A DNA stretch of 31,970 nt from IMG/VR virus record IMGVR_UViG_3300034104_003607, positions 1 to 31,970 of that record. One strand, given 5' to 3'. This document shows, one piece after another, positions 1 to 6,010 of the stretch; the stretch's first letter is position 1; every line of letters starts with the position of its first letter. Source of the stretch: a virus. The notes below the pieces were generated by a model. It searched no databases, had not been told where the DNA came from, and worked only from the letters and a program-made list of their open reading frames with translations. Made by a program: the position numbers and the translations under genes.

Positions 1-144
1 GAGCAGGCCGGGGCTTCGAGCAGGCCGGGGCTTCGAGCAGGCCGGGGCTTCGAGCAGGCCGGGGCTTCGAGCAGGCCGGGGCTTCGAGCAGGCCGGGGCT
101 TCGAGCAGGCCGGGGCTTCGAGCAGGCCGGGGCTTCGAGCAGGC
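1..144. repeat. 17-bp tandem repeat array at the window edge
   Basis: Eight complete head-to-tail copies of GAGCAGGCCGGGGCTTC (1-136) plus an 8-nt partial copy. The array starts exactly at the window edge, so it may continue outside. The period is not a multiple of three and no plausible gene crosses it. Uniform short direct repeats of this size resemble plasmid or phage iterons or operator arrays; that role is inference. The last partial copy runs into the sequence AGGCTACCCGGCCACA, which recurs elsewhere in intergenic positions. Confidence 0.95.
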
Positions 145-240
145 TACCCGGCCACAGAATCCGGGGGCATCTAGGGTCGACCCGCCCCCCGATCGGGCTT
201 CCTGCGCAATCCTAGAGCGTCGAATTCTGGCCATGGCCAG

Positions 241-282
241 AAAAACAGCCGGCCAGCGCCGCCCGGGGGCAGCGCTGGCCGG
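241..282 (-). terminator. rho-independent terminator downstream of the VWA gene
   Basis: On the minus strand an 11-bp perfect stem (CCGGCCAGCGC at 249-259 pairing with 272-282) with a 12-nt loop is followed directly by CTGTTTTTCT, the T-tract being the complement of 241-245. It lies about 20 nt past the stop of the VWA gene and so closes the MoxR-VWA transcript. Confidence 0.85.
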
Positions 283-301
283 ATTGGTCGACGGTCGCCG
301 G

Positions 302-1564
302 TCAGCGCTTCAGCGCGCCGATATTGGGGAGGATTCGGATATCGGCGGCACGGCATATCCGAAGGCACTCGTCGTGGCAGACTCCACCGATACCAAAGTC
401 CCCACCGGCGCCGCCCACTTCCTGGTCAGAGATCCAGAACCGCGGCGCCGGCTGTCGGGCCAGCCAGCGCAGCGCCGGCCCGTCGACTTTATTTTGCTGG
501 CCGGGGAGCGCCCGCATGATATCGGCCACGGGCGCCGCCCGGCCGCCGGCCGCGCCTATCACGATCCGCCCGTGATTCTGGCCACCGTGGGCGCCGGCGT
601 AAAATGCCACGGTCGACCCGGGCGCCTCTCGAATGATTCGGGCTATATCGTCGTCATCGTAGTCCATTGAACCGCTGGCGTCGCACAACACGGTCCCGCC
701 CTTTTTCGGGCGCTTCGTCGTGAACACGGCGCCGTCGACCGGCAACCTATGCACGGCGGCCGGCAGCACGCCGCAATCGCTGAAGCGCCGGCCGGGCGAC
801 CGGCGGGGGCGGACGGTCGCCGACAGCCGGGGCTTGAATACGTCGGTCAGCGTCCCCCACAATCCGCGCCCCTTGACGGCGCGCACCTTCCGATCGGTCG
901 CCCGCTCGTTTTCCGACCGGCGGGGAGCGTCGGCCGGGAATTCCCGATCGAACGCCAGCGCCAGCGGGATCGTGAACACCTTGAAGCCGTCGACGGCGGC
1001 GAACACTTTCGACCACGGGCGACGGCGGCCACGGCGGCCACCGCTGGCGCCCCGGGCGGCGGTCTCCCGAATCACCTGCAGGCGCTCTAGGATCCCGTCG
1101 AGATCATCGGCCAGCACGCCAGCGCGGATAAAGGCGTCGCGGAGCCGCATGAATTGGTTTGGTAGATCCCAGTGAACAAGAAACGCGCCGGCCACGGCAC
1201 GATCCGACCGGGCCAGCACTTTCGCGGTCCCGTCGGCTTCGTCGTCGGTCAGCGCGCCGGCGTCGACCAATTCACGTTCGCGGAGGAACGTCGAGATTCG
1301 GCTATCTTCCGACCACTGAAGCGCTTCCATGGTCACACTGTGGCGCTTGCAAAGCGCCGCCGCGTCGACCCTGGGGGTTATTCTGGCGTGCGCCAGTTCG
1401 TGATTCCGGACCATTCGCGCTGTGGCGCTGTCGCCGATCGGGCAGATAAGACGGGCGCGCTTCGTGTCGGTCGCGCCGAATAGATCGGCGGGAGCGCCGT
1501 CAACGGACCATGCACGGCCGTCGATCGCGGCGGGAACGGGGCGGTTTGACTGTGGGGCGATCAT
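302..1564 (-). CDS. VWA-domain protein with N-terminal HExxH (metallopeptidase-like) region, MoxR partner
   Basis: 420 residues. The C-terminal third carries a VWA MIDAS signature, DASGS at 295-299 after a hydrophobic strand, with a later Asp in WISDQEV (about 380); the usual MIDAS Thr is not evident near 362. The N-terminal part has HELAH at 55-59 and EDSRI at 86-90, the HExxH-plus-downstream-Glu pattern of gluzincin-type zinc proteases and of VWA-like proteins with a putative metallopeptidase domain. An Arg/Gly-rich linker lies near 170-182. The gene follows a MoxR ATPase, the classic partner of VWA proteins, and ends at a terminator. ATG 1564 is preferred over an in-frame ATG at 1645 because the longer N-terminus is low-complexity and encoded across an intergenic hairpin; AAAGG lies upstream. 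Protease activity is inferred; a cobaltochelatase-like chaperone role is the alternative. Confidence 0.8.
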   Translation of the reverse strand: MIAPQSNRPVPAAIDGRAWSVDGAPADLFGATDTKRARLICPIGDSATARMVRNHELAHARITPRVDAAALCKRHSVTMEALQWSEDSRISTFLRERELVDAGALTDDEADGTAKVLARSDRAVAGAFLVHWDLPNQFMRLRDAFIRAGVLADDLDGILERLQVIRETAARGASGGRRGRRRPWSKVFAAVDGFKVFTIPLALAFDREFPADAPRRSENERATDRKVRAVKGRGLWGTLTDVFKPRLSATVRPRRSPGRRFSDCGVLPAAVHRLPVDGAVFTTKRPKKGGTVLCDASGSMDYDDDDIARIIREAPGSTVAFYAGAHGGQNHGRIVIGAAGGRAAPVADIMRALPGQQNKVDGPALRWLARQPAPRFWISDQEVGGAGGDFGIGGVCHDECLRICRAADIRILPNIGALKR

Positions 1565-1608
1565 CGGGGGTACCTTTACTGTGGGGGGGTGGAGTGTTTC
1601 GGACGGTC

Positions 1609-1639
1609 GCCCGGGGCGGCCACGGCGGCCGCCCCGGGC
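1609..1639 (-). other. perfect 13-bp hairpin between the MoxR and VWA genes
   Basis: GCCCGGGGCGGCC (1609-1621) pairs perfectly with 1627-1639 around a 5-nt loop. It sits in the roughly 90-nt gap between the MoxR stop and the VWA start. No T-tract follows, so it is not an ordinary terminator. An RNA-stability or processing element, or a protein-binding palindrome, would fit. Confidence 0.75.
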
Positions 1640-1655
1640 TGGCAACGGGGGACGA

Positions 1656-2327
1656 TCACGACGCGACGCGGAGAGAATCCAGCACGGCTTTCCAGTTCTG
1701 ACCGAACGCGGCCACGGCGGCCGATTCTTCGCCTACCCGCGCTTCGAGCCGGGCGAAGCACAACCACGAACGGAGGGAGATACGATCGTCTCCGTTCGCG
1801 GTCACGGTGCCGCGCGCCGCATTGCGAAGCCTCTCCGGCAGCGCTTCGAGCGCGGCGGGGTGCGGTTCGACAATCTCGACCCGGGCGGAAAACCGATCGG
1901 CGAGCGCCGGAATAAGATCCGACGGCGCGCCGTTCATGGTCCCCACGACATGGTAGCCGGGCGCCGGCGTCACGGTCTCCCCGGTGGGGAGCGTCACGCG
2001 GCACGACTCCCGATTGTCCAGCGCGGCGAGCAGGAAGGACACCGCGTCGCCGCCCGCGTGGTCTACCTCATTCAGCACGACGCGCCGCCCCTCCCGCATG
2101 GCGCGGACGACGGGGCCATCCTGCCACTGGAATTCGCCGCCCCGGGGGACGTAGTGGCCGCGCAATTCGGCCGCCGGGGTCTCTGGCGTAATCGTGATAT
2201 TCGGACAGTCCGTTCCGCCCTGCGCGGCGAACGTCTTGCCGGTCCCGGGGGGGCCGTACAGAAGGACATTCCCTTCGCCAACGGACACGATCGCTTCAGC
2301 CACTTTCCAAGCGTCAAAACGGGCCAT
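1656..2327 (-). CDS. MoxR-type AAA+ ATPase
   Basis: 223 residues. Walker A GPPGTGKT at 25-32, Walker B RVVLNEVD around 82-89, sensor-1 GTMN at 129-132 and an arginine-finger-like DRF at 144-146 mark a compact MoxR-family AAA+ ATPase. MoxR proteins act as chaperone-like remodellers together with VWA-domain partners, and one is encoded immediately downstream. At 223 residues it is shorter than a typical MoxR of about 300 or more, with little lid domain left. ATG 2327 is chosen because GGAGAG lies about 9 nt upstream; an in-frame ATG at 2351 lacks such a site. Its very GC-rich codon use matches the VWA gene and differs from the phage genes to the right. Confidence 0.9.
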   Translation of the reverse strand: MARFDAWKVAEAIVSVGEGNVLLYGPPGTGKTFAAQGGTDCPNITITPETPAAELRGHYVPRGGEFQWQDGPVVRAMREGRRVVLNEVDHAGGDAVSFLLAALDNRESCRVTLPTGETVTPAPGYHVVGTMNGAPSDLIPALADRFSARVEIVEPHPAALEALPERLRNAARGTVTANGDDRISLRSWLCFARLEARVGEESAAVAAFGQNWKAVLDSLRVAS

Positions 2328-2421
2328 GGTGCTACTCTCCAGAAAAACCAATCAAACCGCTCCCCGGCCGGGCCGCGCCGCGCGGCGCTGTCGCCCGGCG
2401 GGGAGAGTGTCGTCGTGGCGC

Positions 2422-2550
2422 CTATTCGCCGATCGCGCGGGCCAGAGAATCGAAGTCGTCGAGTGTGGGCGAATACTCTCCGCTCCACTCGGCCGCCAGC
2501 GCGGCGAGCGCTTCGTTGACCATCGCGGAATCGTCGTCAAAACCCGGCAT
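2422..2550 (-). CDS. small acidic protein upstream of MoxR
   Basis: 42 residues starting MPGFDDDSAMVNEA, acidic and predicted helical, with no recognised domain. A strong Shine-Dalgarno sequence (GGGGAG, spacing about 7) decides this start over longer in-frame versions. It is the first gene of the likely transcript leading into MoxR and VWA, so it could be an adaptor or a regulator of that pair; this is inference from position only. Confidence 0.6.
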   Translation of the reverse strand: MPGFDDDSAMVNEALAALAAEWSGEYSPTLDDFDSLARAIGE

Positions 2551-2603
2551 GGTGTCGTCTCCCCTTTTGAGTGTCGCCCGGCGGCCTTTTCGCCGGTCGC
2601 CCA

Positions 2604-2632
2604 AATGTATGCCCAACGGTCAAGTGTTGCAA
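2604..2632 (-). promoter_or_regulatory. possible sigma-70-type promoter for the MoxR-VWA transcript
   Basis: On the minus strand TTGCAA (2627-2632), a 17-nt spacer and TACATT (2604-2609) each match the consensus at four of six positions. It lies about 55 nt upstream of the small gene at 2550. It is only a candidate. Confidence 0.3.
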
Positions 2633-2692
2633 GGGCGCCCGGGAAATTTGCAATTGGACACCTAGTTTTTTGAGAATCTGACCGCCGGTAGC

Positions 2693-2959
2693 CTATCGGC
2701 GGACGATAAAACCGTCGACGGCGTCGACGGCGGCGGCCATGGCGCGGCGGACGGGGCCGGGCGACGGGGCGACGGCCGGCCACGACGGCGGGGCGACGGG
2801 CGACGGGGCGACGGCCGGCCACGACGGCGGGGCGACGGGCGACGGGGCGACGGCCGGCCACGACGGCGGGGCGACGGGCGACGGGGCGGGGCGCCGGCCG
2901 TCGATCGCCAGCGCCAGCGCGGCGGCGGCCATGCCAATAGATAGAGCGTCACGAATCAC
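2693..2959 (-). CDS. proline-rich repeat protein with hydrophobic N-terminus
   Basis: 88 residues, starting at GTG with GGAGGG about 7 nt upstream. A short hydrophobic stretch (GMAAAALALAI, near residues 9-19) precedes three identical 13-residue repeats of the type PVAPPSWPAVAPS, followed by a short tail ending in FIVRR. The repeats are encoded by a 39-bp DNA repeat whose length keeps the frame, which supports coding. A membrane anchor or weak signal followed by an extended proline-rich rod is the simplest reading. Its TAG stop lies within a CGATAGGCTACCGG element that recurs in the window. No family was recognised. Confidence 0.5.
   Translation of the reverse strand: MIRDALSIGMAAAALALAIDGRRPAPSPVAPPSWPAVAPSPVAPPSWPAVAPSPVAPPSWPAVAPSPGPVRRAMAAAVDAVDGFIVRR
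2761..2890. repeat. 39-bp tandem repeat, three copies plus a partial
   Basis: Units begin at 2761, 2800 and 2839, identical over 39 bp, with a partial fourth copy from 2878. Read on the minus strand it encodes the 13-residue repeat of the proline-rich protein. Exact identity implies recent expansion. Confidence 0.95.
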
Positions 2960-3045
2960 GGCGGATCCCTCCGGCCGGGCGGCGGACTGTCGCCCGGTAG
3001 CCTTTTCATCGGCGGGGCGGCGGGGCGGCCTGCAGTTTATTTGGC

Positions 3046-3130
3046 GGCCCGGCCGGCGATCCCGGCGGCGGCCCGGCCGGCGATCCCGGCGGCGGCCCGG
3101 CCGGCGATCCCGGCGGCGGCCCGGCCGGCG
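3046..3130. repeat. 24-bp tandem repeat, three copies plus a partial
   Basis: Three identical 24-bp units (3046-3069, 3070-3093, 3094-3117), each beginning GGCCCGGCCGGCGATC, and a diverging fourth. A minus-strand frame reads PAGPPPGS-type repeats ending PPPRR at a stop at 3006-3008 next to the AGGCTACCGG motif, echoing the neighbouring proline-rich gene. No start codon with a ribosome site could be found for that frame, so no CDS is called. The 2960-3311 interval otherwise holds only repeats and a promoter. Confidence 0.9.
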
Positions 3131-3162
3131 GGCCGGCCCGCCGCCCGCCCGGCGGCGCCCCA

Positions 3163-3180
3163 AGCGCTAGCGCTAGCGCT
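3163..3180. repeat. AGCGCT triple palindrome
   Basis: AGCGCT occurs three times in direct succession, giving an 18-bp perfect palindrome between the 24-bp repeats and the second 17-bp array. It could be a dimeric protein-binding site; nothing more can be said. Confidence 0.8.
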
Positions 3181-3183
3181 ATA

Positions 3184-3234
3184 GACCCCGGTGTAGCAAA
3201 GACCCCGGTGTAGCAAAGACCCCGGTGTAGCAAA
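3184..3234. repeat. 17-bp direct repeat, three copies, upstream of a sigma-54 promoter
   Basis: GACCCCGGTGTAGCAAA is repeated three times without gaps (3184-3200, 3201-3217, 3218-3234). The period is again 17 bp, as in the array at the window start, and both units contain CCCCGG in one orientation, but the units are otherwise different. The array ends 12 bp before a sigma-54 promoter, so enhancer-binding-protein or repressor binding is plausible, although classical enhancer sites lie further upstream. Confidence 0.9.
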
Positions 3235-3246
3235 GACGCGAAGCGA

Positions 3247-3263
3247 TTGGCACGACTCTTGCA
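3247..3263 (+). promoter_or_regulatory. sigma-54 (RpoN) promoter
   Basis: TTGGCACGACTCTTGCA matches the RpoN consensus (TGGCACG, four bases, TTGCA) with the invariant GG and GC exactly 10 nt apart. The first plus-strand gene begins about 50 nt downstream with a good ribosome site. It would make the whole 3312-6387 cluster dependent on host RpoN and an enhancer-binding ATPase. Confidence 0.8.
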
Positions 3264-3311
3264 CTGTGTCCATTCAGCACAGAACGAACCACGAATAAAG
3301 GAGACCCCGGA

Positions 3312-3710
3312 ATGACAAAGCGAACCACCGAGATCGACGACGTTCTGCCGGATTGCGTGGCGAGCGCCATCGAGCAAGCCGACGACCTGCTCCGCGACTA
3401 CATCAAGGACAACTCGCCCGACAAAACCCCGTGTATGTCAAACGACTTGGACTACAGCGGCGAGGTTCACGAGATCGTGGACGGCTGCGTTCCGATTCAC
3501 ACTTCCGACATCGAGGCCGCGTGGTTTCTGCACGGCAAAGACTTGGAGGAAGCCTATGAGAACGCTGGCGTCGGCACGAACCCGCGAGAGAACAACGGCA
3601 TGGCGGCCATCTATTTCTACATCTACGAGAAGGTGGCCGAGTGGTACGCGGCGAACGCCGAGCGGATCTTCGACGAACTGCGGCACGGCGATTGCACTGA
3701 CAGTGAATAG
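3312..3710 (+). CDS. hypothetical acidic protein, first gene of the sigma-54 cluster
   Basis: 132 residues, acidic, mostly helical by composition, with an aromatic segment IYFYIYEKVAEWY near 100-112. No catalytic motif or membrane segment is seen. Ribosome site AAAGGAG lies 7 nt upstream of the ATG. It is the first gene after the sigma-54 promoter and is separated from the next by a gap holding a duplicated CTCAAACACA. I do not recognise the family. Confidence 0.8.
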   Translation: MTKRTTEIDDVLPDCVASAIEQADDLLRDYIKDNSPDKTPCMSNDLDYSGEVHEIVDGCVPIHTSDIEAAWFLHGKDLEEAYENAGVGTNPRENNGMAAIYFYIYEKVAEWYAANAERIFDELRHGDCTDSE

Positions 3711-3753
3711 CCCCGTCTGACTCAAACACACTCAAACACAAGGAGGCCAGGGC

Positions 3754-4011
3754 ATGATGCCAAGCACAGATAGTTTCACGGGCGACGTAATGACACTCCT
3801 GAATCTCCGTGGCAAAGACGAAGTTATTCGCGTCACTTCGGGCGTGGACGACGAAGCGCTGGCTGACTTTCTCCGCGACAACTTGTTCGTGAGCCTGTAC
3901 CCGCACGTTGACAAGATGCCGAACTTCGTCAAGCAGATTGTGGCACGGGCTTTGCTGGATCATGTCGATTGGAAGCACGTTGCCCACTGGATTCGAGCGG
4001 AGAACAACTGA
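3754..4011 (+). CDS. hypothetical protein
   Basis: 85 residues, of unknown family, with a C-terminal helix ending WIRAENN. AGGAGG at 3741-3746 lies 7 nt before the first of two adjacent ATG codons. Its stop is one base before the ATG of the next gene, so the two are probably co-translated. Confidence 0.75.
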   Translation: MMPSTDSFTGDVMTLLNLRGKDEVIRVTSGVDDEALADFLRDNLFVSLYPHVDKMPNFVKQIVARALLDHVDWKHVAHWIRAENN

Positions 4012-4012
4012 A

Positions 4013-4471
4013 ATGCAAACCTTCCTTCCGTACTCAAACTTCGTCGACTCGGCCCGCTGCCTGGACTATCGACGACTCGGCAAGCAAAGAGTCGAGTGCA
4101 AGCAGATCCTACAGGCGCTCGGCGTTCCGGTCGGTGGACCCCTGAGTGGCAAGCCGAGCAGTTGGCGAAGCCATCCTGCAACCCGAATGTGGCAAGGGCA
4201 CGAGTATTCGCTCTGCGTGTACGCGATTGCCGTGTGCCGAGAGTGGCGCGGTCGAGGCTACAAGGACACGCTTCTGCCGCAGTTCATGTATGCGGCGTCG
4301 TGCTGTCTTGAGAGCGGCGATCCGTCTAGTCCGCCGTGGCTGGGCGACGACGACTTTCATTCGTCGCACCGGAGCAACTTGCTCCGCAAACTTCCCGGCC
4401 ATTACTCGCAGTTCGGATGGAGCGAGCCCGACGACCTGCCATACGTCTGGCCGGCCGAGTTGGTCGCATGA
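4013..4471 (+). CDS. Pyr_excise / MSMEG_6728-like protein
   Basis: 152 residues. The N-terminus MQTFLPYSNFVDSARCLDYR, followed by RLGKQRVECKQIL, and the later HPATRMWQGHE and GRGYKDT segments are typical of the small family annotated as MSMEG_6728 or pyrimidine-dimer DNA glycosylase (Pyr_excise) found in actinobacteria, planctomycetes and phages. True glycosylase activity is unproven for most members, so the role in DNA repair is a family-based suggestion. The in-frame extension upstream of 4013 is rejected because it overlaps the previous gene and lacks a ribosome site. Confidence 0.85.
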   Translation: MQTFLPYSNFVDSARCLDYRRLGKQRVECKQILQALGVPVGGPLSGKPSSWRSHPATRMWQGHEYSLCVYAIAVCREWRGRGYKDTLLPQFMYAASCCLESGDPSSPPWLGDDDFHSSHRSNLLRKLPGHYSQFGWSEPDDLPYVWPAELVA

Positions 4472-4482
4472 AGGAGGTGCCC

Positions 4483-4680
4483 ATGAGCATGGAGGTTGTC
4501 GAGAAAGTCTACGCGGATCGGATCGCACGGCGGGCGCCAGAACTGATGGCGTTCGCCGAGGACTTCGCGATCGACCCGAGCAGGCGGAATATCTTCCGCC
4601 TCAAGATTGCTGTCGAGGAAGTTGAGCGAGATATCGCAGTTCGGGATGCCCTACGAAGCCAAATGGAGGTTCTGTCATGA
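4483..4680 (+). CDS. hypothetical helical protein
   Basis: 65 residues, highly charged and helical, with no known domain. AAGGAGG at 4471-4477 sits 5 nt before ATG 4483. An alternative ATG at 4468 would overlap the previous stop as ATGA and add MKEVP, but the ribosome site lies inside it, which favours 4483. Its own stop overlaps the next start. Confidence 0.7.
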   Translation: MSMEVVEKVYADRIARRAPELMAFAEDFAIDPSRRNIFRLKIAVEEVERDIAVRDALRSQMEVLS

Positions 4681-4886
4681 AGATGACCACGAAGAAGCAG
4701 ATCACGATGACCCGAAAGGAAGCCGAAGTCTTGATGTTCGGCATGGACTTTGCAGTAGGTGAGATTGGAGAGCCCGAGTGTCCCAAATGCCGCAAGGCTC
4801 TCCACTCGATCGTCAAGAAACTCGACAAGGCGTTTGAGTTTCTCGACGGCGAGGCGGACGACTTTCAGGAGTGCTGCGATGACTGA
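4677..4886 (+). CDS. hypothetical protein with CPKC motif
   Basis: 69 residues. One CPKC pair (near 35-38) and a second CC close to the acidic C-terminus (ECCDD) could bind one metal ion, but spacing to a classic ribbon is poor. The start overlaps the previous stop in ATGA, implying translational coupling. Confidence 0.7.
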   Translation: MKMTTKKQITMTRKEAEVLMFGMDFAVGEIGEPECPKCRKALHSIVKKLDKAFEFLDGEADDFQECCDD

Positions 4887-5007
4887 CCTTGAACTCAAGA
4901 GAAACGAAGTCGAGGGAGCGCTGGCCGAACTCGACCGGCTTCTGGCGAAGGCCGAGGAAGCCTACGAACTGATGGCATGGGCGGAAGAAGATGAAAACGA
5001 CGAGTGA
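4879..5007 (+). CDS. small coiled-coil-like protein
   Basis: 42 residues, predicted to be one amphipathic helix with Leu spacing (LELKRNEVEGALAELDRLL) and a very acidic tail. AGGAG lies about 7 nt before ATG. It overlaps both neighbours by a few codons. The function is unknown. Confidence 0.6.
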   Translation: MTDLELKRNEVEGALAELDRLLAKAEEAYELMAWAEEDENDE

Positions 5008-5296
5008 CGAATACCGCGTTTCCCCGAAAGTCGTCCTACGGCCAGGAGATCGGTTCCGCATATCCGGCGGGCCGTACTGGAAGATGGGCGACGGCAGGAA
5101 GATACCGCTCGCGGCCCGTGGCGTCTGCACGTTCGTGCGGGCCACTCGGGTCGGCCAGCGGGTCTACATCGAGGCCAGGAACAAGGACGGTTCCGTCCTG
5201 CTCCATGTCGAGGGCAGGCGGAAGAACAAGGCAGCCCCGGAAATCGTGTGCCGTCCGTACAAGATCCGGAGCAAAATCAGGAGCAAGAAGCGATGA
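4991..5296 (+). CDS. small basic beta-rich protein
   Basis: 101 residues, rich in Lys and Arg. Alternating hydrophobic segments (VVLRPGDRFRISGGPYW, GVCTFVRATRV, VYIEARNKDGSVLLHVEG) suggest a small SH3-like or beta-barrel domain, and the tail IRSKIRSKKR is strongly basic, so nucleic-acid binding is possible. It overlaps the preceding gene by 17 nt and the following one as ATGA. Confidence 0.7.
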   Translation: MKTTSDEYRVSPKVVLRPGDRFRISGGPYWKMGDGRKIPLAARGVCTFVRATRVGQRVYIEARNKDGSVLLHVEGRRKNKAAPEIVCRPYKIRSKIRSKKR

Positions 5297-5538
5297 AATG
5301 CTTGAGGCAGGGAGAGAAGCCGTACTCGACGTTCGTGCGGCAATACATGGCGGGGTACTACGCTGGCGAGTCGGCCGCAGAGATCGCGAAGCGGCTCGAC
5401 ACGACAGAAGGCGCGCTGCTGGTCTACGCCTGCGACCTTCGCAAGAAGGGCGTTCGGATTCCCAAACTCAATGACCGGCTGGACGTTGACCATCTCAACA
5501 GCATCATTCGGAGGGCCGCAAAATCATGGGCGCGATGA
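5293..5538 (+). CDS. small HTH-like protein
   Basis: 81 residues. The segment ESAAEIAKRLDTTEGALLVYACDLR reads as a helix-turn-helix resembling sigma-70 region 4 or phage regulators; SAHELLAYAASLGLR in the gene at 10027-10434 is similar in layout. The start at 5293 overlaps the previous stop as ATGA; a longer in-frame version lacks this coupling. It is probably DNA-binding. Confidence 0.65.
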   Translation: MKCLRQGEKPYSTFVRQYMAGYYAGESAAEIAKRLDTTEGALLVYACDLRKKGVRIPKLNDRLDVDHLNSIIRRAAKSWAR

Positions 5539-5798
5539 AGGAAGTTATGATCGACTGCCTCGACTCCGGCGTGGTCCCGGTCGAGGCAAAGCGAATCGGA
5601 GAATGGGCCGACCAACTCGGCGACAACGCCAAGATCCTCAACGGGATGCCCATGAAGCATCGCTACGAGGGTCGCTTCGGCGAGATCGACGTTGACGTTC
5701 TGCCGGTGTCGGTGGCGTTTCGCGTTGGCGAACTCCTGCCCGACACCTACGATGAACTGGGGTGGATGATCGACTCTTTTCTGGAGACCCGGCTGTGA
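5526..5798 (+). CDS. hypothetical protein
   Basis: 90 residues with no recognised family and no membrane segment; mixed alpha/beta composition with DVDVLPVSVAFRVGELLPD in the middle. GGAGGG lies about 11 nt upstream of ATG 5526; ATG 5535 is an in-frame alternative. It overlaps the previous gene by 13 nt and the next by a GTGA junction. Confidence 0.65.
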   Translation: MGAMKEVMIDCLDSGVVPVEAKRIGEWADQLGDNAKILNGMPMKHRYEGRFGEIDVDVLPVSVAFRVGELLPDTYDELGWMIDSFLETRL

Positions 5799-6010
5799 GA
5801 AAGAAACTTACGTCTGCGTATGACAGCCAAATCGACGCCGGCTCGGTCGTGCTGACCGGCGAGCAGGCCCGGGCGCTCGTGGTCGCCGTGGCGGACTCGA
5901 TCCGCCACGGCCGCGCCGGGGGCGACGAGATCCTGACGGCCAGGATGCTGGCGGCCGTCGAGGCGCTAAACTATGTATTTCAGATTGGCATTGAGGAGGT
6001 GGACGCATGA
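5795..6010 (+). CDS. hypothetical protein with GTG start
   Basis: 71 residues starting at GTG 5795, which overlaps the previous stop as GTGA; GGAG lies about 9 nt upstream. The centre is helical (EQARALVVAVADSIRHG). No domain was recognised. Confidence 0.65.
   Translation: MRKKLTSAYDSQIDAGSVVLTGEQARALVVAVADSIRHGRAGGDEILTARMLAAVEALNYVFQIGIEEVDA

Noticed and set aside
1-144. CRISPR array
   Set aside because: The 17-bp units are contiguous with no spacers and no cas gene is present.
1422-2519. Long plus-strand ORF of 365 codons across the MoxR region
   Set aside because: It is antisense to MoxR with clear Walker motifs on the minus strand; very high GC removes stops in the other frames. Its translation is Arg/Gly/Pro-rich and has no domain.
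3006-3377. Minus-strand collagen-like ORF (PAGPPPGS repeats)
   Set aside because: Crosses the sigma-54 promoter, 17-bp repeats and the start of the plus-strand gene; no start codon with a ribosome site near the repeat part. Kept only as a comment on the 24-bp repeat.
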